Translations under genes and position numbers: made by a program
NCBI GenBank assembly: GCA_027924025.1
Contig: AP026970.1
Coordinates: 558,001 to 622,000 of the forward strand
Length of the DNA stretch: 64,000 nucleotides
Direction: 5' to 3'
From: Comamonadaceae bacterium OS-4
GTDB lineage: Bacteria; Pseudomonadota; Gammaproteobacteria; Burkholderiales; Burkholderiaceae_C
The notes under the pieces: model-generated
Database searches by the model: none
The model's input: only the letters and a program-made list of their open reading frames with translations
Told to the model about the DNA's origin: nothing
Shown here: positions 25,803-34,521 of the stretch, in pieces
Numbering within the stretch: position 1 is the stretch's first letter
Layout of the letters: the number at the start of each line of letters is the position of its first letter

Positions 25803-26744
25803 TCATGGACTGGCTTTTTTGCTTTCCACCACGGGCTCGGGCGTTTCCACCTCATTTTCCAGTGGGATTGCCGCTCCGCTCAACAGCCGTTCCTCAGCCT
25901 CTTTGGTCATAACCAAGATACTAATGCGCCGGTTTGCGGCGCTCAAGGGGTTTTGGGGATCAGCCAATAAACTCGATGCCATCCCCACCACCCTCGCCAA
26001 CTTGTCTTCGGGCATCCCGGCCGCGATCAGTTCGCGGCGACTGGCATTGGCCCGGTCCGCCGAAAGTTCCCAATTGCTGTATCCGCGCGCTGCATTCCCG
26101 TAGGGGGTTTGGTCGGTATGGCCGTCCAAGCTGATTTTGTTGTCGATATCCGTCAAGGTTACCCCGATTTCTTTCAGGATTTCTCGCATGTAGGGCTTCA
26201 CCGCTGAACTGCCGATGTCAAACATGGGCCGGCGCTGGTCATCCACAATTTGGATCAGGAGTCCGTCTGGCGTGATCTCGAGTTTGATCTGCGAGCTGAA
26301 CTCCGCCATTTTCGGGTTGCTGGATATGCTGCTGGCGATTTTCGCGGCGACGGCGGCCAAGGTTTGGGCATCTTTTTTCGCCCGTTCAACTTTTCGCTGG
26401 TCGCCGGCGCTCTTTTTCGCCTTGGAGTCGCTGCCCTCGCCCCGTTTGGACTGGCCAGCGGACTGGGTCAGGTCATTGCCTCCCCCCGTGATCACGCTGT
26501 TGCTAGCCCCAGCGCCGGCGCCACCTTGCAGAGCCACCTTGAGTGGCGACTGAAAGTAGTCGGAAATGCCCTTTTTGTCGCCTTCTGTCGTACTACCGAG
26601 CAGCCACATCAATAAGAAAAAGGCCATCATGGCCGTCACAAAGTCGGCGTAGGCAATCTTCCAGGCACCACCATGCGCAGAGTGGCCGCCCTTCTTCACC
26701 CGCTTGATGATGATGGGTTGGAGTTTCTTGGCGTCTCCTGCCAT
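25803..26744 (-). CDS. motB: Flagellar stator protein MotB
   Basis: A 313-residue stator subunit. A single N-terminal helix (YADFVTAMMAFFLLMWLLGS) holds the proton-accepting Asp. A linker rich in Gly, Ser and Lys follows, then an OmpA-like peptidoglycan-binding domain (LDGHTDQTPYGNAARGYSNW, then ELSADRANASRREL). It anchors the stator to the cell wall. It starts 18 bp after motA. Confidence 0.96.
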   Translation of the reverse strand: MAGDAKKLQPIIIKRVKKGGHSAHGGAWKIAYADFVTAMMAFFLLMWLLGSTTEGDKKGISDYFQSPLKVALQGGAGAGASNSVITGGGNDLTQSAGQSKRGEGSDSKAKKSAGDQRKVERAKKDAQTLAAVAAKIASSISSNPKMAEFSSQIKLEITPDGLLIQIVDDQRRPMFDIGSSAVKPYMREILKEIGVTLTDIDNKISLDGHTDQTPYGNAARGYSNWELSADRANASRRELIAAGMPEDKLARVVGMASSLLADPQNPLSAANRRISILVMTKEAEERLLSGAAIPLENEVETPEPVVESKKASP

Positions 26745-26762
26745 GCTCAGAAGCTCCTGCTC

Positions 26763-27620
26763 TTATTTCTTTTTGACATGCGCTTCCAGTTCGCCGAAGG
26801 TCGGGCGGTCAGTGGAGTACAGCACTTTGCGGCCGAATTCGATAGCGGTAGAGGGGTTGTAGCCCTGCATGCTTGCCAGCAAAACCGTCTTGATGCACTG
26901 AAACTCCTTGCTGCCTTCCTCGACTTTTTGCTCCAGCAGGCCGGCCAAGGGCTCGGCAAAAGCGTAAGCCAACAAAATTCCCAGGAACGTACCCACCAGT
27001 GCGGAGCCGATCATGCCGCCCAGCACCGCTGGGGGTTGGCCCACCGAGCCCATGGTGTTCACCACACCGAGCACCGCAGCCACGATACCGAAGGCAGGCA
27101 AGCCACCCGCGATGCGCTGGATTGCTGCAACAGCCGAGTGTTCTTCGTGGTGGTGAGTATCAATCTCGCCATCCATGATGGACTCGATCTCGTGGGCATT
27201 CAGGTTGCCTGAGACCATCATGCGCAGATAGTCGGTGATGAATTCCACGACATGGTGGTCGGAGCCCACGGTCGGGTACTTCTTGAAAATCTCGGATTGC
27301 TCTGGCTCTTCGACATCTTTTTCAATCGCCATCAGGCCTTCTTTACGGGCCTTCTGAAGAATGTCAAAGAGCAGCGCCAGCAACTCCATGTAACGTGCCT
27401 TGGTGTACTTGCTGCCTTTGAAGCAGGCCCCCAGACCCGCCATGGTCTTTTTGATGACCTTCATCTGGTTGTTGGCGATGAAGGCGCCAATCGTCGCGCC
27501 TCCAATCGTGATCATCTCAAAAGGCAGCGCCTTGAGGATCACGCCCATATTCCCGCCGTGCACGGCATAAACGCCGAACACGCAGCCCAAACAAACAAGC
27601 CAACCGACGATTACAAACAT
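26763..27620 (-). CDS. motA: Flagellar stator protein MotA
   Basis: A 285-residue inner-membrane stator subunit with four helices. Conserved blocks include ALPFEMITIGGATIGAF in the N-terminal half and GGLPAFGIVAAVLGVVNTMG, then GTFLGILLAYAFAEPL. The cytoplasmic loop between TM2 and TM3 is charged. The length matches proton-driven MotA. A weak sigma-28-like site lies about 65 bp upstream. Confidence 0.96.
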   Translation of the reverse strand: MFVIVGWLVCLGCVFGVYAVHGGNMGVILKALPFEMITIGGATIGAFIANNQMKVIKKTMAGLGACFKGSKYTKARYMELLALLFDILQKARKEGLMAIEKDVEEPEQSEIFKKYPTVGSDHHVVEFITDYLRMMVSGNLNAHEIESIMDGEIDTHHHEEHSAVAAIQRIAGGLPAFGIVAAVLGVVNTMGSVGQPPAVLGGMIGSALVGTFLGILLAYAFAEPLAGLLEQKVEEGSKEFQCIKTVLLASMQGYNPSTAIEFGRKVLYSTDRPTFGELEAHVKKK

Positions 27621-27691
27621 AGTTTTATTGTGACAGGGAGGTCTTGGGCCTCAAGGGTTGAACAGCGGGGCTTTTAGGGCCCAGTAGGATC

Positions 27692-27718
27692 ATATCGTCC
27701 GCCATAGTGCTTTGTTTG
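27692..27718 (-). promoter_or_regulatory. Possible sigma-28 promoter of motA
   Basis: On the reverse strand CAAACAAA, 11 bp, then GACGATAT: six of eight at -10 and poor at -35. It would give a motA leader of about 60 nt. An overlapping TTGACG (27726-27731) could instead be a sigma-70 -35 element. Confidence 0.3.
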
Positions 27719-27760
27719 ACTATGTCGTCAATAGGTCTCTAGCCCAATACTTGCTTGCAT

Positions 27761-27782
27761 CAAGCGCTATCAAATTAATAGC
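27761..27782 (-). repeat. Short interspersed repeat copy A
   Basis: The reverse strand reads GCTATTAATTTGATAGC followed by GCGCTTG, directly after the flhC stop. It shares core and orientation relative to the upstream gene with copy B (4597-4625) and copy C (61838-61865). The core can fold as GCTAT/ATAGC. Confidence 0.5.
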
Positions 27783-28322
27783 TTAGTGGAGCAGTATGCC
27801 ACCGGTGGAAGCACCTTTTCCTGCGCGGGCAGGGGGGCTGCAGAGGCCGCACTCAAAATGACGCGAGTTCTCATAGGCTTCAGAAACAAAGTGTCCACCG
27901 CACTTGGAGCACTTGGTCATGGAGAGCATGTTGTTGTCAATGAACTTCACCAGGCGCCAGGCCCGGGTGATCGAGAGCAAAGGCTCTACACCGCAGGCAG
28001 AAATTTGCTCGGTATAGAGACGGTAGGCCGCCATGATCGCGTCAATGTCTTCCATGGCGCTGACCTTGGTCAGGTACTCATAGGTGTTCTGAAAGAGGGA
28101 TGCGTGGATGTTGGGCTGCCAGGTCAGGAACCATTCAGTCGAGAAAGGCAGTTGGCCTTTGCTCGGTGAGCGGCCTGCTACTTCTTTGTACAGGCGGAGC
28201 AGGCGTTCATACGACAACTCGGTTTCGCTCTCCAGCACTTGCAGGCGCGCGCCCAGCTGAATCAAAGACACTGCGCGTTCCACTTGCTTGGAATCGTTCA
28301 AAACACTTTTCTGGGTTGCCAT
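27783..28322 (-). CDS. flhC: Flagellar master regulator subunit FlhC
   Basis: A 179-residue DNA-binding partner of FlhD in the FlhD4C2 activator of class II flagellar operons. The zinc site is visible as MTKCSKCGGHF plus HFECGLCSPP (two CxxC pairs). Size is normal. It lies 41 bp after flhD. Its expected targets here are flgB, flgA, flhB and fliE/F-type promoters, by analogy with enterics. Confidence 0.95.
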   Translation of the reverse strand: MATQKSVLNDSKQVERAVSLIQLGARLQVLESETELSYERLLRLYKEVAGRSPSKGQLPFSTEWFLTWQPNIHASLFQNTYEYLTKVSAMEDIDAIMAAYRLYTEQISACGVEPLLSITRAWRLVKFIDNNMLSMTKCSKCGGHFVSEAYENSRHFECGLCSPPARAGKGASTGGILLH

Positions 28323-28363
28323 GGTGCTGCTCCTGGACTAAATCGGTTCGGGCTTGGGTGGGG

Positions 28364-28690
28364 TCAGACGGCTTCGGCGAAGCGGCCGGCCATCAGGATG
28401 CTGGCGTGCAGCTTGGTGGTGGCGTCGTTGTCCACTTTGTTGACCGAGTGGTTGGTCAGCAGGTTCCAGACGATGTCGTCATCGACACGGAAGCGGCACA
28501 GCAGCATGTTGCCCGAGGCAATCCGCATGATCTGGGCGGGGGAAAGTGCGCCGATCATGTCGGCAGCTTCTTCCGACATGCCCAAGCGGAACAGGGCTTC
28601 GGCTTTGTCTTGACGGATGAGGGTTTGCGCCAGCATGAGGTAGGTCATGTTGGCTTCGCGGATCTCGGCGAGGATTTGTTCGTTACGCAT
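28364..28690 (-). CDS. flhD: Flagellar master regulator subunit FlhD
   Basis: A 108-residue helical protein beginning EQILAEIREANMTYLMLAQT, typical of FlhD. AGGAG precedes the ATG at good spacing. It forms FlhD4C2 with FlhC. Upstream lie a 190-nt gap with inverted repeats and a near-perfect sigma-28 promoter facing the gene. Confidence 0.95.
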   Translation of the reverse strand: MRNEQILAEIREANMTYLMLAQTLIRQDKAEALFRLGMSEEAADMIGALSPAQIMRIASGNMLLCRFRVDDDIVWNLLTNHSVNKVDNDATTKLHASILMAGRFAEAV

Positions 28691-28882
28691 GATTCAGCTC
28701 CTGAGTGGGGGCGATTCGTTTGAATCACCATGGAGCGAATTCTGTGCGGGGGGGCGAAGAACTTAAATCGGAATTCGTCTAATCCGCGTGTCAGTGCTGC
28801 CGGAACACTGTGTAGGAAAAATGCCTACATGGGCCAGATCACAACGAAGAGAGGCTCGCCACAACAGGGTGGCTCTGCACCT
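28691..28882 (-). promoter_or_regulatory. flhDC leader region with inverted repeats
   Basis: No convincing gene lies here. Three inverted repeats are present: GATTC-GTTT-GAATC (28713-28726), CAGTG-N9-CACTG (28792-28810) and TGTAGG-N7-CCTACA (28811-28829). They could be regulator sites or RNA structure in a long leader starting at the sigma-28 site just upstream. Sequence from 28910 to 29009, between that promoter and fliC1, shows nothing I can name. Confidence 0.4.
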
Positions 28883-28909
28883 TTATCGGCACGCGAGTTA
28901 CCAACTTAA
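28883..28909 (-). promoter_or_regulatory. Sigma-28 promoter upstream of flhDC
   Basis: On the reverse strand TTAAGTTG, an 11-bp spacer and a perfect GCCGATAA. It points toward flhD, whose ATG is about 190 bp downstream. It matches the other sigma-28 sites in the window in both elements and in spacing. It would serve flhDC or an unannotated transcript in the leader. Confidence 0.75.
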
Positions 28910-29009
28910 GTGCGGAATGCGAATGGAACGTGTGCAGGCCCGCTCGCGGGAGCGCGCGTTTGCACAGCGGAAGTCAATGAAGCGGCCTAAGTCGGGGAGG
29001 GCCCCCGTC

Positions 29010-30533
29010 TTAGCCCTTCAGCAACTGCAGCACGCCCTGTGGCAACTGGTTGGCCTGGGCCACCATTGCAGTGCCGGCCTGTTGCAGGATCTGGGTGCGC
29101 GAGAGGTTGGCGGTTTCCATCGCAAAGTCTGCATCTTGAATACGCGAACGTGAGGCAGACAGGTTTTCGCTGTTGGTCTGCAAGTTCTCGATCGTCGTCA
29201 GGAACCGGTTCTGCACCGCACCCAGCTGTGCACGGTTGGCGCTGATGGATGCCAAAGCGCCGTCTACTACCAAGAGTGCTGCGTTGGCGCCATCTTGGGT
29301 GCTGATATCGATTTTTGCGACGGACGAGAGCGCACTGCCTTGGCTTCCGCCGGCGATCAGCGTGCCTGTGGCGTCGGTGCTGGTCAGGGTGAATCCTGTG
29401 GACGAGTTCAGGGCGACTTTGCCCCCTACGGCAACTGCGAGGTCGCTGGTTGGCGGAGTGGCGGTACCACCGACGGGCAGAAATGTGACGGGAGTGACCG
29501 CATCTTCACCAATCATGGTCGCTCCGGCCAATCCGCCGGTCGCATTCATGTTCAAGATTTTGATGTCATCTCCGTCTGCTTGGGTCAAGACAAGCTTGCC
29601 TGTTTTGTCCGCTACTGCCGTGATCCCAGTGGATCCACTCTGCGCATTGATGGCTTGGGCCAAAGGTGCGAGGTCGCTGGTGTTGTTGATGGTGGCCGAG
29701 ACAGTGATCGGAGTTTCCGGTGGGAGATTGCTGCCCTGGAGCTGGAACTGCACCGAGCCCAGCGATACGCCAGAGATCGTCGCTTTGGTGGTACCCACCG
29801 CAGTGACCCCGCTCAGTGCCGTAAAAGCGTTGATCGCGGTCGCGATCGCTTTCGCACTACTGCCCGCGGCTAAGGCGCCGCTGGCAGGTATGGTGTTGAC
29901 GGTGCCATTGCCTGCCAATGTCAGGGTTTGCGACAAAAAGCCGTTGGCGGCTCCGGCCAGCGAAGGGCCGACTGCAGCAGTCGCAAGGCTGGGTGCCGTG
30001 GTGGAGGACTTGACTGCGTTGTTGCCCATGTCTACGGCACGTGCACTGGTGACACTCACGCCGATGGTTTGGTTGGCATTGGCGCCCACCTGGAACTGCT
30101 GGGTGGTGTAGCTGCCGTCCAGCAACTTCAAGCCATTGAATTCAGTTTGGCTGCCCACGCGTGAAATCTCTGTGGTGAGTTGCATCACTTCTTGTTGCAA
30201 AGCCAGTCGGTCGCTGGCACTGTTGGTGCCGTTGGCGGCTTGCACCGCCAGTTCGCGGATACGCTGCAAGTTGCTCGATGTGCTGCCCAGCGCTCCTTCC
30301 GCGACCTGCGCCAGGGAAATGCCGTCATTGGCATTGCGTGCTGCCTGGTTCAGGCCACGGATCTGCGAGGTCATGCGGTCGGTGATGGCGAGGCCGGCCG
30401 CGTCGTCCTTGGCGCTGTTGATGCGCAAGCCCGAAGACAGGCGTTGCATGGATGTCGTCAAAGACGCTTGGGACATCGACAAATTGCGCTGTGCAGTCAG
30501 CGACTGGATATTGGTGTTGATAGTTGAGGCCAT
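29010..30533 (-). CDS. fliC: Flagellin, first copy
   Basis: A 507-residue flagellin. The D0/D1 N-terminus ([38 protein letters not shown]) and C-terminus ([20 protein letters not shown], ending [15 protein letters not shown]) are conserved. Residues about 180-400 are a variable, Thr/Ala/Ser-rich surface domain. The frame extends upstream to 30644, but AGGAG lies before the ATG at 30533. It is divergent from the second flagellin. The variable domain differs strongly from that copy, so the two are not recent duplicates. It is exported with FliS help. Confidence 0.96.
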   Translation of the reverse strand: MASTINTNIQSLTAQRNLSMSQASLTTSMQRLSSGLRINSAKDDAAGLAITDRMTSQIRGLNQAARNANDGISLAQVAEGALGSTSSNLQRIRELAVQAANGTNSASDRLALQQEVMQLTTEISRVGSQTEFNGLKLLDGSYTTQQFQVGANANQTIGVSVTSARAVDMGNNAVKSSTTAPSLATAAVGPSLAGAANGFLSQTLTLAGNGTVNTIPASGALAAGSSAKAIATAINAFTALSGVTAVGTTKATISGVSLGSVQFQLQGSNLPPETPITVSATINNTSDLAPLAQAINAQSGSTGITAVADKTGKLVLTQADGDDIKILNMNATGGLAGATMIGEDAVTPVTFLPVGGTATPPTSDLAVAVGGKVALNSSTGFTLTSTDATGTLIAGGSQGSALSSVAKIDISTQDGANAALLVVDGALASISANRAQLGAVQNRFLTTIENLQTNSENLSASRSRIQDADFAMETANLSRTQILQQAGTAMVAQANQLPQGVLQLLKG

Positions 30534-30673
30534 TGCGAAACTCCTAAAAAGAATGAACCGGCGTCGCCGCCGATTGCAAAGCCTGCGTACCTGCAGACAA
30601 TCAGTAACGATGGGATGAATTCTGGAGATTCGCGTTTTTGGCAAAAACGCAATAAGCGGCCGGAAAAGCGGCC

Positions 30674-30700
30674 ATATCCATTCGGTATTGGGAATCTTTA
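30674..30700 (-). promoter_or_regulatory. Probable sigma-28 promoter of the first flagellin
   Basis: On the reverse strand TAAAGATT, an 11-bp spacer, then ATGGATAT. The -35 matches at seven of eight positions; the -10 keeps only the GATA core. The leader to the ATG would be about 135 nt. Confidence 0.4.
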
Positions 30701-30803
30701 TAGGGGTAAACCCTTAATTCTCGGAATTGATGGGTAGATGCCCGGCTAATCGATTTTTCCGGGCAAATGCAGCGTGTTATGCGCAGGCCGTTACGGATTC
30801 ACC

Positions 30804-30830
30804 TAAAGTTTTTTTGAGAACTCCCGAAAA
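30804..30830 (+). promoter_or_regulatory. Sigma-28 promoter of the second flagellin
   Basis: TAAAGTTT (30804-30811) matches the consensus -35 exactly, followed by 11 bp and CCCGAAAA (30823-30830; six of eight). The start codon is about 138 bp downstream. Confidence 0.75.
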
Positions 30831-30968
30831 CAAAACCAACGGGTTCATAACGGGCTCGTCGTCCGGAAGGCATCTCCTGGGGTGCGCCGGTCATGGTGTC
30901 AGCAGCAATGCTGGCGTTGAGATCGGCATTCCGCCGGATTTAGTGAGTCTTTTTAAGGAGTTACCAAA

Positions 30969-32423
30969 ATGGCTTCCACCATCAATACCAACATCAACTC
31001 GTTGACCGCACAGCGCAACTTGACCAGTTCGCAATCGTCGTTGTCCACTTCCATGCAGCGCCTGTCTTCGGGCTTGCGCATCAACAGTGCCAAGGACGAC
31101 GCGGCTGGTCTGGCGATTTCCGAGCGTTTCAGCTCGCAAATCCGCGGCTTGAACCAAGCGTCCCGCAATGCCAATGACGGTATCTCCTTGGCGCAAACCG
31201 CTGAAGGCGCGTTGTCTTCCTCCAGCAACATCTTGCAGCGTGTACGTGAATTGGCCGTTCAGTCTGCCAACGCCACCAACAGCGCCAGCGATCGCAAGGC
31301 GATCAATGCTGAAGCCAACCAGCTGGTTGCTGAATTGGACCGTATCGCGACGACCACCCAATTCAACGGCAAAAACCTGTTGGATGGCAGTGCCAGCACT
31401 TCTGTTTTCCAAGTGGGCGCTAACGCAAATCAAACGATCACTACGACTACCGGCAACTTCCGCACCAACAACTACGGCGCTCAGCTCGCAAGCTCTGAGA
31501 ACGTCGCCAGTACAGCAACTGCTACGCCTACCGATTTGGCCGGCACGATTGTGATCAATGGTGCGAAGTCTGCAACAGTGACCTTGGGTACGGGTGGCAG
31601 TGCAGGCTCTGCTGCTGCTGCCATCAATGGTGTCACCGAAGACACGGGTGTCACTGCGGCTGCAATCAACATCTCTGAACTGAAGTTCGGCACCATCACC
31701 GGAACTGTTGCTCTGGCCGTAAAGGGTGCATCGGCTACCGCATCCAACATTTCCTTCACTATTGCATCCAATGATGCCGCCGGACTCGCCACTGCGGTCA
31801 GTGCCTTTAACGAGGTGTCTGGTTCCACAGGTATTACGGCCGCGTTGAATGCCGCGAAAGATGGCCTGGTGCTTACGAGTGCAGCAGGCGACAACATCAC
31901 AATTACCAACAACTCAGCAACGGCTGCCGGCACTCTGGCTTCGCGGGATACGGCATCCGCAACACTCGCCTTTGCGGCGACTGCTGCCCTGGCTGCTGGA
32001 GCCTCTGCATCGACAGTCGGTTCTGTCGAGTTGTCGTCGGAAAAAGGCTATTCGGTCGACGCTGCGTCCACCTCTGCACTGTTCAACGCGGGCACAGCAT
32101 CCGTGCTGAATACGGTCAGCAAAATTGACTTGACCACGGTGGATGGCGCTACCAAGGCCCTCAAGGTTGCGGATGCAGCACTGGCAACTGTGAACAGCCA
32201 GCGTGCTGACTTCGGTGCGATCCAGTCGCGCTTTGAGTCCACCGTGTCCAACTTGGCGGTGACCTCTGAAAACGCCAGCGCATCCCGTTCGCGCATTCAG
32301 GATGCAGACTTCGCGTCTGAAACTGCCAACCTGTCCCGTGCCCAGATCCTGCAGCAGGCAGGTACCGCCATGGTCGCCCAGGCGAACCAGTTGCCACAGG
32401 GCGTCTTGGCTCTCTTGCGTTAA
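30969..32423 (+). CDS. fliC: Flagellin, second copy
   Basis: A 484-residue flagellin with the same conserved ends as the copy at 29010-30533 ([32 protein letters not shown]) and a different central domain (about residues 170-390), rich in Ala, Thr and Ser. AAGGAG precedes the ATG. It has a strong sigma-28 promoter and a strong terminator, so it is a monocistronic late gene. It may be the major filament subunit, since its promoter is better than that of the first copy; this is inference. Confidence 0.96.
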   Translation: MASTINTNINSLTAQRNLTSSQSSLSTSMQRLSSGLRINSAKDDAAGLAISERFSSQIRGLNQASRNANDGISLAQTAEGALSSSSNILQRVRELAVQSANATNSASDRKAINAEANQLVAELDRIATTTQFNGKNLLDGSASTSVFQVGANANQTITTTTGNFRTNNYGAQLASSENVASTATATPTDLAGTIVINGAKSATVTLGTGGSAGSAAAAINGVTEDTGVTAAAINISELKFGTITGTVALAVKGASATASNISFTIASNDAAGLATAVSAFNEVSGSTGITAALNAAKDGLVLTSAAGDNITITNNSATAAGTLASRDTASATLAFAATAALAAGASASTVGSVELSSEKGYSVDAASTSALFNAGTASVLNTVSKIDLTTVDGATKALKVADAALATVNSQRADFGAIQSRFESTVSNLAVTSENASASRSRIQDADFASETANLSRAQILQQAGTAMVAQANQLPQGVLALLR

Positions 32424-32466
32424 AAAGCGCACCAGGCAGCCCTCGGGCTGCTCGGTTCGCCCCAGA

Positions 32467-32499
32467 GCGACAACCGCTTATCCGGTTGTCGCTTTTTTT
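32467..32499 (+). terminator. Rho-independent terminator of the second flagellin
   Basis: GCGACAACCG (32467-32476), loop CTTATC, CGGTTGTCGC (32483-32492), then seven T residues. The 10-bp stem is perfect. Confidence 0.92.
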
Positions 32500-32513
32500 A
32501 TGGGGCAGCGCTC

Positions 32514-32540
32514 TTGAGTTTGGGCGGTGATTGCCGATTA
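32514..32540 (+). promoter_or_regulatory. Sigma-28 promoter of fliD
   Basis: TTGAGTTT (32514-32521), 11 bp, GCCGATTA (32533-32540; seven of eight). It lies 65 bp before the fliD ATG and directly after the flagellin terminator. Confidence 0.8.
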
Positions 32541-32605
32541 CTTAGGTCTTTAGAGATTGAATTGCCTCACCATAATCGTGGTTGGCATCAGTCTGGAGGC
32601 ACGGT

Positions 32606-34000
32606 ATGGCAATTTCATCAACGGGTTTGGGCAGCGGGCTGGACGTTACCAGCATCATTTCCCAGCTTTCGGCGCTGGAAAAGCAGCCGCTTAAAGCGTT
32701 GCAAACCAGGGCGACGAACCTCCAGACACAACTCTCTGCCGTGGGGACCATTCAATCGCAGATATCTTCGGTCGTGACTGCGGCCACCAAACTTGGCAGT
32801 GTCTTGAACTGGAAAGGCACAACCGCCAGCTCCTCCAACACCGCGGCGCTCGGTGTCAGTGCATCGACCGGAGCTGCCACCGCCACCTACAGTGTGGAAG
32901 TACAAAAACTGGCGAAGGCCCAGTCTCTCTCCCTGCCGACAGGGCCTACGGCCACGCCTTTGCCCGCTGCCACTGAGCAAATTGGTGACGGTACCTTGCG
33001 CATTCAGGTGGGCACCAAAGCGGCAGTCGACATCACGATCACCCCCGGCCAAGGGACGCTTGCGCAAATTGCCAACAAAATCAATGCGACCTCCGGGCTG
33101 GGCGTCTCCGCCAGCGTGTTGACCGATGGATCTGGCAAGGTGAATTTGATTTTGCGTGCGACAGATACCGGCAGTGCGGGTGCATTCACTGTCACGGCCA
33201 CCGAAGGAGGCGGAGTCGGCAGCAATTTGTCGCGCCTGGCCAGCGCTAACATGACGCAAAACCAGCCTGCACAAAATGCAGAGGCCACTATCAATGGTGT
33301 AGCAGTTACCTCCTCGAAAAATACGATGACGGATGTGATCGGGGGTTTAACCCTCAATGTCAATCAAGTCACCACCGCGCCCGTGGAGGTGGTGGTGGCC
33401 AAGGACACCGCATCTATCAAGAAAAACATCGAAGACTTCATCACCGCCTACAACGCGCTGAATGCCACCTTGTCAGATGCCACTGCCTACGACCCCGCGA
33501 GTAAAACCGCCGGTCCATTGCAGGGGGACTCTGCGACCACTGGCTTGCAACGCGCGTTCCGGGGGCTCTTGAGCTCGGTCAATAACACCGGATCCACGTT
33601 TTCCCGTTTGGCCGATGTCGGTATCACCGCCCAGTTGGGCGGTGCATTGGTGTTGAACAGCACCAAACTGACGGCGGCTTTCACCGATGTTGAAAATACC
33701 CAAAAGCTGTTCACTAACTTTGGCGGGACCGACAGTACCAATGGCTTTGGCGTGCGCATCAAAGACTTTGCCAACGGCCTGCTCTCAGCCTCCGGTGCGG
33801 TCACCAACAAGACCAATGCGGTGAAAAAGGCGATCGACACCAACTCGACCGAACAAACCAAAATCAGCAACCGCGCGACCCTGGTGGAAGAGCGTTTGAA
33901 AAAACAGTACAGTGCTTTGGACACCAAAATGGCGAGTCTGACAGCACTCAATAATTACGTGGCCCAGCAAGTCACCACCTGGAACAAGTCGACGAACTGA
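32606..34000 (+). CDS. fliD: Filament cap protein FliD
   Basis: A 464-residue filament cap. FliD_N (AISSTGLGSGLDVTSIISQL) and the C-terminal coiled coil (LKKQYSALDTKMASLTALNN, then YVAQQVTTWNKS) are clear. The ATG at 32606 has GGAGG; a GTG at 32582 in the same frame was rejected. It is exported by the flagellar system with FliT as chaperone and folds incoming flagellin at the tip. A weak stem (CCCCTG/CGGGGG) follows the stop, without a T-tract. Confidence 0.95.
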   Translation: MAISSTGLGSGLDVTSIISQLSALEKQPLKALQTRATNLQTQLSAVGTIQSQISSVVTAATKLGSVLNWKGTTASSSNTAALGVSASTGAATATYSVEVQKLAKAQSLSLPTGPTATPLPAATEQIGDGTLRIQVGTKAAVDITITPGQGTLAQIANKINATSGLGVSASVLTDGSGKVNLILRATDTGSAGAFTVTATEGGGVGSNLSRLASANMTQNQPAQNAEATINGVAVTSSKNTMTDVIGGLTLNVNQVTTAPVEVVVAKDTASIKKNIEDFITAYNALNATLSDATAYDPASKTAGPLQGDSATTGLQRAFRGLLSSVNNTGSTFSRLADVGITAQLGGALVLNSTKLTAAFTDVENTQKLFTNFGGTDSTNGFGVRIKDFANGLLSASGAVTNKTNAVKKAIDTNSTEQTKISNRATLVEERLKKQYSALDTKMASLTALNNYVAQQVTTWNKSTN

Positions 34001-34029
34001 AAACCCCTGCTTTTCCGGGGGAGAAAAAC

Positions 34030-34056
34030 TTGAGTTGCCGAGGGAACTGCCGATAA
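34030..34056 (+). promoter_or_regulatory. Sigma-28 promoter of fliST
   Basis: TTGAGTTG (34030-34037), 11 bp, then a perfect GCCGATAA (34049-34056), 28 bp before the fliS ATG. Confidence 0.85.
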
Positions 34057-34084
34057 CTAAAACATCTCCTCAAGGAATTGCAGC

Positions 34085-34504
34085 ATGTTTACCTCCGTCA
34101 GCTCCCGCTCCGCCTCTGCTTACAAGCGTGTAGGCATTGAGACCAGTGTTGACAATGCAGATCCCCACAAGTTGGTGGTGCTCTTGTTTGATGCACTGCA
34201 GCAAACATTGGGTAGTGCACGGGTGGCCATCCAGAATGGTGATGTGCCCGGCAAATGCAAACACATCAACCACGCAGTCCGCATTTTTGAAGAGGGCTTG
34301 ATTGCTCCTCTGAACCTGCAAGACGGCGGCGAACTCGCCCGCAACTTGCACGACCTGTACACCTATTGTGTGCAGCGCCTCACGATTGCCAATATCCGCA
34401 GTGACGTTGCCATCCTCGAAGAGGTGCAGCGCGTTATAGAGCCTGTCGCCAGCGGATGGAAGCAAATCAACGGTCAAGGTCCTGCATATTTGCAGCCAGT
34501 CTGA
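34085..34504 (+). CDS. fliS: Flagellin chaperone FliS
   Basis: A 139-residue helical cytosolic chaperone. Family blocks include SAYKRVGIETSVDNADPHKL, LVVLLFDALQQTL and LHDLYTYCVQRLTIANI. It binds the flagellin C-terminus to prevent polymerisation before export. CAAGGA precedes the ATG. The stop overlaps a possible downstream ATG (TGATG). Confidence 0.95.
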   Translation: MFTSVSSRSASAYKRVGIETSVDNADPHKLVVLLFDALQQTLGSARVAIQNGDVPGKCKHINHAVRIFEEGLIAPLNLQDGGELARNLHDLYTYCVQRLTIANIRSDVAILEEVQRVIEPVASGWKQINGQGPAYLQPV

Positions 34505-34521
34505 TGCGCGGGGTCCTTGTC

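Larger units (their letters stand above)
30534..30968. promoter_or_regulatory. Divergent flagellin intergenic region
   Basis: This 435-bp gap contains the sigma-28 site of the second flagellin, a weaker one for the first, and a leader of about 140 nt on each side. I see no gene and no T-tract terminator in it. Confidence 0.6.

Noticed and set aside
28788-29153. Plus-strand open frame in the flhD-fliC1 gap
   Set aside because: It has an Arg/Gln-rich shadow-like product, runs into the flagellin 3' end on the other strand and has no ribosome-binding site.
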